64,000 nt of DNA. Origin: Roseivirga seohaensis. Lineage in GTDB: Bacteria > Bacteroidota > Bacteroidia > Cytophagales > Cyclobacteriaceae. Positions within the stretch are counted from its first letter, which is position 1, and every line of letters begins with the position of its first letter. The translations under genes and the position numbers were made by a program. The DNA is taken from assembly GCF_001592945.1 (NCBI RefSeq), contig NZ_LRPB01000048.1, forward strand, positions 124,001 to 188,000. Direction: 5' to 3'. Positions 17,696 through 24,475 of this stretch are shown here, piece after piece. The notes below the pieces were generated by a model that did no database searches, was not told where the DNA came from, and saw nothing but the letters and a program-made list of their open reading frames with translations.

Positions 17696-19501
17696 ATGAA
17701 ACGAAATTATCTATTTACCACAGCATTACTCTTGCTTCCTACTTTCGCACTAAAAGCGCAAAATGAAACAATGGACGCACCTAATTGGCTCAGTAGCCCA
17801 GGTGTAATCGGAACTATTGTACTCATTGTTATTGTGTTGGTTGTTGCCATCATCATTTTAATGGCCAAGCTTTCTAGTCTCATTGGTAACTACCATCACC
17901 AACAAATAGTAAAGAAGGACTTGGCCTTTAATGAAGACCTGATCAAGCTAGATGATAATGAAATTGACGAAATACTAGCCAAACGAAAAGCAGCCTTAGC
18001 CTACAAACTCATAGGCAATGAACTAGGAAGCGATGTAGCCGCTACTGACGATAAAGGACTGCTCAGGGAGATTAGTCACGAGACGAACAACCCTTTCTTT
18101 GACGAAAAAAAAAAGACAACACTAGGTTTTGATACCCCAGCCCCACTTAGAAAGATCGTTCTTTGGTATGTAGGGGCCTCAGTATTCTGGCTAGTATTCG
18201 GCACACTCATAGGTCAATACTTGGGCATGAAGTTCATCTGGCCAGAGCTCGATAGTGTTTCATGGCTATCCTTTGGCCGTTTAAGACCTGTACACACAAA
18301 CACCGTTTTTTGGGGCTGGGCTTCCTTGTCTATGATTGGCTTGGGCTATTTTGTAATTGCTCGTACTTCCAACACTATCATTTATAGCTATAAGTATGCT
18401 TGGCATGCTTGGGTACTTATTAACCTTTCTGTGTTTTTAGGAAATATCTGTTTGATGACAGGCATTAATAATGGTGGTGGTGAATACAGGGAATACATCT
18501 GGCCCGTGATGGCACTTTTTGCTATAGGCCTCATCATTACTTTTCGTAATTTCTATAAAACGGTAGCGCAAAGAAAGATTTCTGAAATCTATATTTCTAA
18601 CTGGTTTATTCTCGCCTCTTTGGCTTGGACCATCATTCTATCTATTATCGCTTACATTCCTAGCTATCAAAATGGTTTGGGAGAAACCATTATTCAAGGT
18701 TATTACATGCATCAAGGCGTAGGTATGTGGTTCATGACTTTTACCTTGGGGCTTATTTATTACTACCTTCCTTCAGCCCTTAACAAACCCATTTACTCAT
18801 ACTCCCTAGGGGTGCTCGCATTTTGGACGCAAATGCTGTTTTATACACTAATTGGCACTCACCACTTTGTGTTTAGCCCTTTGCCTTGGTGGCTACAAAC
18901 GGTGGCGATTGTATTCAGCGCAGGCATGTTCATTCCCGTAGTTTCTGGCACTACTAACTTTCTAATGACCATGAAAGGCAGTTGGAGCCATATTTCGAAA
19001 AGTTATGTATTGCCCTTCTTTTTAGTGGGTGTAATCTATTACTTCGTGGGTTCTACACAAGGCAGCTTCCAGGCCTTTAGGTTCACCAATTACATCTGGC
19101 ATTTCACCGATTTTAATGTGGCGCATTCGCACATGACCATGTACGGTATTATTTCATTCATTCTTTGGGCTTGTATTTATACGCTTCTTCCAAAGTTGAC
19201 AGGAAAGGAACCACCACAGATTTTTGTGGGAGCACATTTCTGGATGGCCTTTATTGGACTTTTCGCTTACACCATTTCATTAATGGCTGGTGGTACTCTA
19301 AGAGGGCTGAGTTGGTTAGAAGGAAATGCATTTATCGACTCTGTTATTTTGATGCAACCTTATTGGGTATGGCGCGCAGTAGGCGGTTCACTCATGTTCC
19401 TTTCCCACCTCATTTTCGCTTATAATTTTTACTATATGGCAAAAAAAGAGCCTGTAGTAAAACCCCTGAAATCGAAGCAACTAGAAACTATAACTGCATA
19501 A
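17696..19501 (+). CDS. ccoN: C-family (cbb3-like) haem-copper oxidase subunit I with N-terminal extension
   Basis: A 601-residue membrane subunit. About 140 extra N-terminal residues (a signal-like segment, one helix at 38-60, then a charged linker) precede the catalytic core. All metal ligands of a C-family haem-copper enzyme are visible: His200 (RPVHTN) and His479 for low-spin haem, His477 for the active-site haem (AHSH), and His339, His389 and His390 for CuB. Tyr383, six residues before His389, matches the cross-linked Tyr of cbb3 oxidases. cNOR-type Glu four residues after the first CuB His is absent (Gly). This argues for O2 reduction, but the neighbours are NO-related. No CcoG, CcoI or CcoS genes are adjacent. 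Confidence 0.88.
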   Translation: MKRNYLFTTALLLLPTFALKAQNETMDAPNWLSSPGVIGTIVLIVIVLVVAIIILMAKLSSLIGNYHHQQIVKKDLAFNEDLIKLDDNEIDEILAKRKAALAYKLIGNELGSDVAATDDKGLLREISHETNNPFFDEKKKTTLGFDTPAPLRKIVLWYVGASVFWLVFGTLIGQYLGMKFIWPELDSVSWLSFGRLRPVHTNTVFWGWASLSMIGLGYFVIARTSNTIIYSYKYAWHAWVLINLSVFLGNICLMTGINNGGGEYREYIWPVMALFAIGLIITFRNFYKTVAQRKISEIYISNWFILASLAWTIILSIIAYIPSYQNGLGETIIQGYYMHQGVGMWFMTFTLGLIYYYLPSALNKPIYSYSLGVLAFWTQMLFYTLIGTHHFVFSPLPWWLQTVAIVFSAGMFIPVVSGTTNFLMTMKGSWSHISKSYVLPFFLVGVIYYFVGSTQGSFQAFRFTNYIWHFTDFNVAHSHMTMYGIISFILWACIYTLLPKLTGKEPPQIFVGAHFWMAFIGLFAYTISLMAGGTLRGLSWLEGNAFIDSVILMQPYWVWRAVGGSLMFLSHLIFAYNFYYMAKKEPVVKPLKSKQLETITA

Positions 19502-19507
19502 AACGAA

Positions 19508-20518
19508 ATGTTCAACTTTCATAAAAATCATAAAATACTTGTCAATATGGCCATAGCTGGCTTCTTGACACTCAGTCTGTTGATTGCGGTATTGCCTGCA
19601 TCTCAAATGCAGAAAACAGCACCACTACCCGATCAAATGGCCTTTACGGAAATGGAGCAAGAAGGGCTCAGGCTCTATATTGCTGAAGGCTGTGTTGCCT
19701 GCCATACCCAGCAAGTGAGAAGCATTGAAATGGACAACGTTTGGGGCGGTCGTCCTTCAATGCCCTCGGATTACTACTTTAGTAAACAACGTCTGGATGT
19801 GTGGCGGCAATCACCCTCACTATTGGGCAGTGAACGCACTGGCCCCGACCTCACCAATATCGGAAAACGGCAACCTGTTAAAGATTGGCACCTGATGCAC
19901 CTTTATAACCCACGTTCTGTGGTAAAGGAATCCATCATGCCGTCATACCCGTGGTTATTCGAAGAAAAAGCTACCGATAAAGTCACTCCAGAAGATGTGG
20001 TTGTACCTGTTGGAAGCCCATTCTTCAACAAACCCAATAAAAAAATTGTAGCTACCACCCAAGCATTACAACTGGTAGCTTATTTACAATCGATGAAACA
20101 AGTTGAAATGCCAGGAAGCAGTCCAGCTTTTATCCCTCAAAATAAAAAGGAAGAACTTTCTACAACCGCTTCAGACCCTAATCAAGCATTGCTTCCTGAT
20201 GGTGCCAAACTCTACGCAAATGTTTGCGCAGCCTGTCACCAAGCCAACGGTGAAGGAATTCAAGGTGCTTTCCCTTCTTTAGTGGGAAGCCCAATTGTAA
20301 CTGACCCCAGTCCAGAAATGATGGTCAAGGTAATTCTTATGGGCTATGATGCACGCAGTGAGTTTGCTCAAATGCCACCATTTGCTGATCAATTGAGCAA
20401 TGAAGAAATAGCTGCCATTGCCAACCATGAGCGAACCAGCTGGGGCAATAATGCCTCTACCCTTTCGGCTGAAGACGTGAAGAAAATAAGAGACATGGTC
20501 AACCAACAAAATCCATAA
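19508..20518 (+). CDS. ccoO: CcoO-like cytochrome c fused to a second cytochrome c domain
   Basis: A 336-residue membrane-anchored di-haem subunit. After one N-terminal helix (residues 12-30) comes a CcoO domain with CVACH (Cys62-His66), the QQVRS and DNVWGGRPSMPSDY segments, RTGPDLTNIG and the Met ligand in IMPSYPWL (Met144). A second, class I type domain follows with CAACH (Cys240-His244), GAFPSLVGSP and QMPPF (Met289). It thus merges CcoO with one CcoP-like haem domain and carries electrons to subunit I. It begins six bases after ccoN. The fusion replaces a separate CcoP, and no CcoP gene is nearby. Confidence 0.88.
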   Translation: MFNFHKNHKILVNMAIAGFLTLSLLIAVLPASQMQKTAPLPDQMAFTEMEQEGLRLYIAEGCVACHTQQVRSIEMDNVWGGRPSMPSDYYFSKQRLDVWRQSPSLLGSERTGPDLTNIGKRQPVKDWHLMHLYNPRSVVKESIMPSYPWLFEEKATDKVTPEDVVVPVGSPFFNKPNKKIVATTQALQLVAYLQSMKQVEMPGSSPAFIPQNKKEELSTTASDPNQALLPDGAKLYANVCAACHQANGEGIQGAFPSLVGSPIVTDPSPEMMVKVILMGYDARSEFAQMPPFADQLSNEEIAAIANHERTSWGNNASTLSAEDVKKIRDMVNQQNP

Positions 20519-20521
20519 GAA

Positions 20522-20788
20522 ATGAGAAAGCTAAGTTTAATTTTCATGTTAACCTTCATCGCTCAACAAATGGTAAATGCCTGTGAGCTGTGTAAGGAAA
20601 AACAACCTAAGGCTCTGGCTGAAATTACGCATGGCGCTGGTCCAAATGGCACGCTCGATTATATCATCATATGGTCTGCTGTAATCATTGTAAGCCTCAC
20701 GTTTTTCTATAGCATTAAGTATTTGGTAAAACCAGAGAAAGCAGACCCGCAGCATATTAAAAATATTGTAACCCAAGAATACTTCTGA
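20522..20788 (+). CDS. Small CxxC single-pass membrane protein of the cbb3-like operon
   Basis: An 88-residue protein with a signal-like N terminus ending at VNA, directly followed by CELC, a Gly/Asn-rich stretch (THGAGPNGTLDY), one membrane helix (about residues 47-66) and a short charged tail. The mature N terminus would begin at the first Cys, so the CxxC may handle a metal or thiols on the periplasmic side; lipidation at that Cys is an alternative. Only three bases separate it from ccoO. I do not know a characterised relative. It resembles in layout the 88-residue protein at 34661-34927 next to the other oxidase. Confidence 0.75.
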   Translation: MRKLSLIFMLTFIAQQMVNACELCKEKQPKALAEITHGAGPNGTLDYIIIWSAVIIVSLTFFYSIKYLVKPEKADPQHIKNIVTQEYF

Positions 20789-20792
20789 AAAG

Positions 20793-21215
20793 ATGGAAGA
20801 TCAACGAATTATAAAGGTGTTTCTGGATGAAGAAACAGTTCCGTTCGGAGAATTTAAGCCTCCAGTGAAGTTTACCATGGACACGACCAAAATACCTGAT
20901 GGCCACCACAAATTAAAAATAGTGGCCAAATCCAGTAATGGTGTGGAAGGGGTAAAAACCATTCCTTTTGAAGTAAGGAATGGCCCTGAAATAGCCGTGG
21001 TTGGTTTACAAAAAAACGAGGTGGTCGACACTCAAGTGTCCATCACCATAAACGCTTATGGTAGCGAAATAGAAGACCAGTTTATCATTAAAGGCTCTGA
21101 AACGCCTAAGGCTATACCAGCTTGGGTATGGGCTTTGGTGATCTCATTTGTAGCCTTCGGCCTTTTCTATCTAATAATGAACTGGAATCCAGACTTATAT
21201 AAATCATTCTTTTAA
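20793..21215 (+). CDS. Ig-like domain protein with C-terminal membrane anchor, unknown
   Basis: A 140-residue protein whose first 105 residues look like a beta-sandwich of Ig-like type (repeated strands, and segments such as PDGHHKLKIVAKSSNG that resemble bacterial Ig-like linkers), followed by one hydrophobic helix (about residues 110-130) and the tail NWNPDLYKSFF. There is no N-terminal signal peptide, so it is tail-anchored in form, with unclear orientation. It lies four bases after the CxxC protein, and its stop overlaps the globin start (TAATG). Its place between oxidase subunits and globin suggests an accessory or assembly role; this is inference. Confidence 0.72.
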   Translation: MEDQRIIKVFLDEETVPFGEFKPPVKFTMDTTKIPDGHHKLKIVAKSSNGVEGVKTIPFEVRNGPEIAVVGLQKNEVVDTQVSITINAYGSEIEDQFIIKGSETPKAIPAWVWALVISFVAFGLFYLIMNWNPDLYKSFF

Positions 21216-21601
21216 TGAAAGAAATCTTAAGCATATCCGACATCAAATTATTAGTAGACACCTTTTATGATAAGGTGAGGAATGACGAACTACTGGCCGA
21301 TATATTCAATGGTGTGATTAAAAATAAATGGCCACAGCATTTAGAGAAAATGTACCGCTTTTGGCAAACCATTCTTTTGGGTGAACACACCTATTACGGA
21401 AGTCCTTTTGCACCGCATGCTCACCTGCCCATAGATGCAAAGCACTTCGAGCGATGGATTGAGTTATTCTATGGCACCATAGATGAACTTTTTGAGGGCG
21501 AGAAAGCTGATGAAGCCAAATGGCGTGCTCAAAAAATGGCCGAAATGTTCTTATTCAAAATCGAATATTATAAAGAACGAGACTCAAAACCTTTGTTATG
21601 A
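21215..21601 (+). CDS. Group III truncated haemoglobin
   Basis: A 128-residue single-domain globin. Tyr at the B10-like position (DTFYDKV, residue 18), the motif FWQTILLGEHTYYG, the proximal-His region APHAHLPI (His68/His70, the exact F8 not certain) and HFERWIELF are characteristic of group III truncated haemoglobins such as Campylobacter Ctb. Such proteins bind O2 tightly and are linked to NO detoxification or oxygen handling under microaerobic conditions. It overlaps the genes on both sides by one and four bases, so it is translated as part of the cbb3-like operon. Confidence 0.88.
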   Translation: MKEILSISDIKLLVDTFYDKVRNDELLADIFNGVIKNKWPQHLEKMYRFWQTILLGEHTYYGSPFAPHAHLPIDAKHFERWIELFYGTIDELFEGEKADEAKWRAQKMAEMFLFKIEYYKERDSKPLL

Positions 21602-22056
21602 CAATACAAGTAAAATCGCCAATCGCAGTAGTTTCTGTCTTCTTATGGATAGGCTTTGTATGCGCCATTAGCTTTATGGAAGCTTGGTTGAAATTTCAGG
21701 CACCTGGCATTACGCTGCACTTAGGTTTGGGCATTGGCCGATTAGTTTTTGGTGCACTAAACAAAGTGGAATGGGTATTCGCCATTGCAATAGGCATACA
21801 GCTTGTCATTCATAAAGCACCCTTATTGAGTACAAAAACCGTAGCATACTTACTCCCACTCTTACTCCTATTCATTCAAACACTTTGGCTATTACCTGCG
21901 CTTGACGCTAGAGCCGAAATGTACATTGAAGACATTATACCACCTGCTTCTAACCTCCATTTCTATTACGCTGGGGCAGAAGTTATTAAGGTGATATGCT
22001 TACTTATTTATGGTATTACACAATTTAAAAAAACAGATTATGGAAAATCTTATTGA
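21598..22056 (+). CDS. Uncharacterised four-helix membrane protein
   Basis: A 152-residue hydrophobic protein with about four membrane helices (roughly residues 8-28, 52-70, 80-100 and 122-142). Notable polar residues are in VCAISFMEAWLKFQAPGIT, NKVEWVFAI and LPALDARAEMYIE. I do not recognise the family with confidence. It starts inside the stop of the globin gene (ATGA) and runs 17 bases into the RIC gene. Conservation of this slot would suggest a membrane partner of the NO-response genes. It could act in quinone, haem or gas handling, but nothing in the sequence shows which. Confidence 0.75.
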   Translation: MTIQVKSPIAVVSVFLWIGFVCAISFMEAWLKFQAPGITLHLGLGIGRLVFGALNKVEWVFAIAIGIQLVIHKAPLLSTKTVAYLLPLLLLFIQTLWLLPALDARAEMYIEDIIPPASNLHFYYAGAEVIKVICLLIYGITQFKKTDYGKSY

Positions 22057-22765
22057 AAAAACCATTGGTGAAATTGTAGCTGAAGATTACCGTGCCGCGG
22101 CAGTATTCGAATCTTATGGAATTGATTTCTGTTGCAATGGCAACCGTAGTATAGATGTGGCATGCGAAGAAAAAAACATCAATCAAGACGAGCTCATGGA
22201 TAAACTCAATTCAGCGATTACCAGAGTACACGCTGGAGGAAATGACTACAAACTTTGGCCAATTGATTTACTAGCAGACTACATTGAGAAAAAGCACCAT
22301 CGCTATGTAGAAGAGAAAATGCCCGTAATAAAACAGTACTTGAATAAAATAAGTAGTGTTCACGGCAAAAACCACCCTGAATTATTAGAAATAGAATCAC
22401 TTTTCAATGCATCTGCTGGTGAATTGGCTATGCACATGAAAAAAGAAGAACTCATGCTCTTCCCTTTTGTTAGAAAAATGGTGAATTCCCAAAGTGAAGA
22501 TATTAAAGCACACCCTCCACATTTTGGCACTGTGAACAACCCCGTACAGGCAATGATGCACGAACACGACACTGAAGGAGAACGTTTTCGTCAGATTAGC
22601 AAATTAAGCAACCAATACACACCACCAGCTGATGCTTGTAATACTTATAAAGTGGCCTTTTCTCTTTTAAAAGAGTTTGAAGATGATTTACACCTTCATA
22701 TTCACTTAGAGAATAACATTCTCTTCCCTAAAGCCGTAGCCTTAGAGAAGAAATTAACTGCATAA
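22040..22765 (+). CDS. ric: Iron-sulfur cluster repair di-iron protein RIC (ScdA/YtfE/DnrN)
   Basis: A 241-residue cytosolic protein that restores Fe-S clusters damaged by NO or peroxide. The N-terminal ScdA_N domain has the diagnostic GIDFCCNGNRSI (Cys31-Cys32). The C-terminal haemerythrin-like four-helix domain has His/Glu ligands for a di-iron site in KKHHRYVEEK, LAMHMKKEELMLFP, MMHEHDTEGERF and HLHIHLENNILFP. I chose the ATG at 22040, where family sequence begins, over 22010. It overlaps the membrane protein by 17 bases and closes the coupled operon. Its presence is the strongest sign that the operon answers NO or Fe-S stress. Confidence 0.92.
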   Translation: MENLIEKTIGEIVAEDYRAAAVFESYGIDFCCNGNRSIDVACEEKNINQDELMDKLNSAITRVHAGGNDYKLWPIDLLADYIEKKHHRYVEEKMPVIKQYLNKISSVHGKNHPELLEIESLFNASAGELAMHMKKEELMLFPFVRKMVNSQSEDIKAHPPHFGTVNNPVQAMMHEHDTEGERFRQISKLSNQYTPPADACNTYKVAFSLLKEFEDDLHLHIHLENNILFPKAVALEKKLTA

Positions 22766-22829
22766 GTTACGCTTGGCAGAATGAATAAACAGGACCCTTT
22801 TATTCGTTCTTAGAGTTGATCCTAGCTAG

Positions 22830-22859
22830 CCCTGTAATTTCAGTATAGAAATCGCAGGG
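22830..22859 (+). terminator. Hairpin after the RIC gene
   Basis: CCCTG (22830-22834) pairs with CAGGG (22855-22859), extended inside by AATTTC/GAAAT around the loop AGTATA, and is followed by TTATTTCTCTTT. This may be a weak intrinsic terminator or an attenuator before the haemerythrin-like gene. Confidence 0.4.
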
Positions 22860-22887
22860 TTATTTCTCTTTACTAAAAAGAAAAACT

Positions 22888-23352
22888 ATGGAAGAAAGAA
22901 AACCCCTTAAACGACACAAAGCACTTCAGCCCTTCAGTCGCGAACACCATCATGGCTTATTGCTCTGTTGGAAAATACGGAAGGGATTTCTTTCTAAGGT
23001 TGATCCAATGAGGATAAAGACTTATGCTGACTGGTTTTATAAAACCCATCTCATTCCTCATTTTTCAGATGAGGAGAAATTCATCTTCCCCATTTTGGGA
23101 GAAGAACATGAGCACATTAAAAAGGCTATGGCGGAGCACAGAAGACTTGCTCGGCTTTTTGAAGATAAGGAAGACATTGCCCGCAATCTCAGCAGAATTG
23201 AAGAGGAATTGGAAAGGCACATCCGCTTTGAAGAGCGGGTACTTTTTCCTGAAATTCAAGACATAGCAACTTCTGAGCAACTAGCGCAAATGACCGAAAT
23301 GCATGATTCAGTTACATTCAAGGAAAATAATGAAGATCCTTTTTGGTTGTAG
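22888..23352 (+). CDS. Haemerythrin-like domain protein
   Basis: A 154-residue cytosolic protein with the His/Glu pattern of haemerythrin-like di-iron or haem-binding four-helix bundles: FSREHHHGLLL at the start, HLIPHFSDEEKFIFP, MAEHRRLARLF and ELERHIRFEERVLFPEIQ. Such proteins sense or store O2 or NO, or protect iron centres. It follows RIC by 122 bases across a hairpin, so it is either read through at reduced level or has its own promoter. It repeats the theme of the RIC C-terminal domain but lacks the N-terminal Cys-Cys domain. Confidence 0.85.
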   Translation: MEERKPLKRHKALQPFSREHHHGLLLCWKIRKGFLSKVDPMRIKTYADWFYKTHLIPHFSDEEKFIFPILGEEHEHIKKAMAEHRRLARLFEDKEDIARNLSRIEEELERHIRFEERVLFPEIQDIATSEQLAQMTEMHDSVTFKENNEDPFWL

Positions 23353-23485
23353 TTGCCTATTCTAGCCCCTCTATTTCACTACGTATTTTAAGATCAAATT
23401 ATCCGATTGATTTATCAACCAATTTGTAACGAATGGCGCTGTTCTGTATCCAATAGGAAATAAATTAAACAGAATAGTAAACGCT

Positions 23486-24025
23486 ATGAAAAAACATGTA
23501 AAATCAAAAGTTAAGCTGTTTTTAACAGCTACTTCCTTCCTGATTTCAGCTTCCCTTTTGGGGCAAGAAGCGCCTAAACTAAATGATGCTGAAATTGCCC
23601 ACGTAGGGGTTGTTGCCAACCAGATCGACATTAGTTATGCCGAGGTAGCCAAGAAAAAATCCAAAAACAAAGAGGTTGTTAATTTTGCTGAAACCATGAT
23701 CCGTGATCACAAATCAGTAATTGAACAAGCTACTACTTTGGTAACAAAGCTTGGTGTAACTCCACAGGATAATGCCGTTAGCAAATCGCTCATGGACGGT
23801 GCTAAAACAACAGAGAAAATGCTCAAAAGTAAAAGTGCAAAAGACTTCGACAAAGCATATATCGACAACGAAGTAGCCTACCACAAAGCCGTAATTGATG
23901 CAGTTAAAGGCATCTTGATCAAGCAATCAAGCAACACTGAACTTAGAGAATTTCTTCAAGCCATTGTGCCTGCATTAGAAACGCACCTTAAACATGCGGA
24001 AATGGTTCAAAAATCTTTCAAGTAG
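23486..24025 (+). CDS. DUF4142 family exported protein
   Basis: A 179-residue protein with a signal peptide (residues 1-27, ending ASLLGQ) and a helical, ferritin-like DUF4142 domain: DAEIAHVGVVANQIDISYAE, then VVNFAETMIRDHK, and near the end LETHLKHAEMVQ. DUF4142 proteins are periplasmic four-helix bundles found with stress genes; their function is undefined. The repeated His (DHKS, YHKAV, THLKHAE) could bind metal. It has its own upstream region with a degenerate half of the GGTTACAAA motif and ends in a clear terminator. Confidence 0.85.
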   Translation: MKKHVKSKVKLFLTATSFLISASLLGQEAPKLNDAEIAHVGVVANQIDISYAEVAKKKSKNKEVVNFAETMIRDHKSVIEQATTLVTKLGVTPQDNAVSKSLMDGAKTTEKMLKSKSAKDFDKAYIDNEVAYHKAVIDAVKGILIKQSSNTELREFLQAIVPALETHLKHAEMVQKSFK

Positions 24026-24041
24026 AGTTGCTTTCTGTTCA

Positions 24042-24072
24042 AAAAGGGCCTCATTTTTTAGAGGCCCTTTTA
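24042..24072 (+). terminator. Rho-independent terminator
   Basis: AAAAGGGCCTC (24042-24052) and GAGGCCCTTTT (24061-24071) form an 11-base-pair stem with an eight-base loop, and the stem's own T-run completes it. It ends the DUF4142 transcript. Confidence 0.85.
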
Positions 24073-24103
24073 CCCTATTCATCATTCAATTTTTCTAATT
24101 ATT

Positions 24104-24466
24104 ATGAAAACTATTCCGATTTCATTCATCAGCTTTATATTGTTGTTCTTTACCTCATCTCCTGCTCAAATCGCAGAAAATCAGGCTATAGAATCTTCTA
24201 TAAGAATACAAAAATCTCAAAAACACATTATTGAAATCAAGCAATTAAAGTTTATTCCGGATTATATTGAGGTCAATAAAGGCGATACCATTACCTTTAT
24301 TAACAATGATTATGTTGATCACGATGTAACCGAAGAAAAAACAAAAAAATGGTCATCTTCCCTTATGAAAAAAGGAAATTCATGGAGTATGGCTGCAAAG
24401 GTAGATGCAGATTACTACTGTACACTTCACGTAATTATGAAAGGAAAAATCAGAGTTAAGAAATAA
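24104..24466 (+). CDS. Exported cupredoxin (plastocyanin/azurin-like)
   Basis: A 120-residue protein with a signal peptide (residues 1-22) and one small blue-copper domain. The fold signature is IKQLKFIPDYIEVNKGDTITFINNDYVDHDV, giving the first His ligand, and the C-terminal YYCTLHVIMKGKIRV supplies Cys, His and Met. It would shuttle electrons in the periplasm. Its position beside the cbb3-like operon and the respiratory genes makes it a candidate electron donor to an oxidase or acceptor from a dehydrogenase, but no partner is proven. It starts after the terminator at 24072, so it is a separate unit. Confidence 0.87.
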   Translation: MKTIPISFISFILLFFTSSPAQIAENQAIESSIRIQKSQKHIIEIKQLKFIPDYIEVNKGDTITFINNDYVDHDVTEEKTKKWSSSLMKKGNSWSMAAKVDADYYCTLHVIMKGKIRVKK

Positions 24467-24475
24467 CACCAGTCA

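Noticed and set aside
17696-19501. Subunit I as a cNOR or qNOR-type nitric oxide reductase
   Set aside because: The Glu expected four residues after the first CuB/FeB His is Gly, and the cbb3 cross-link Tyr is retained; I keep the C-family oxidase label and leave NO chemistry as inference.
23416-23433. A half-match to GGTTACAAATTTTGTAACC before the DUF4142 gene
   Set aside because: Only one arm is kept and the -10-like box at the right spacing is missing, so it is not counted as a third copy.
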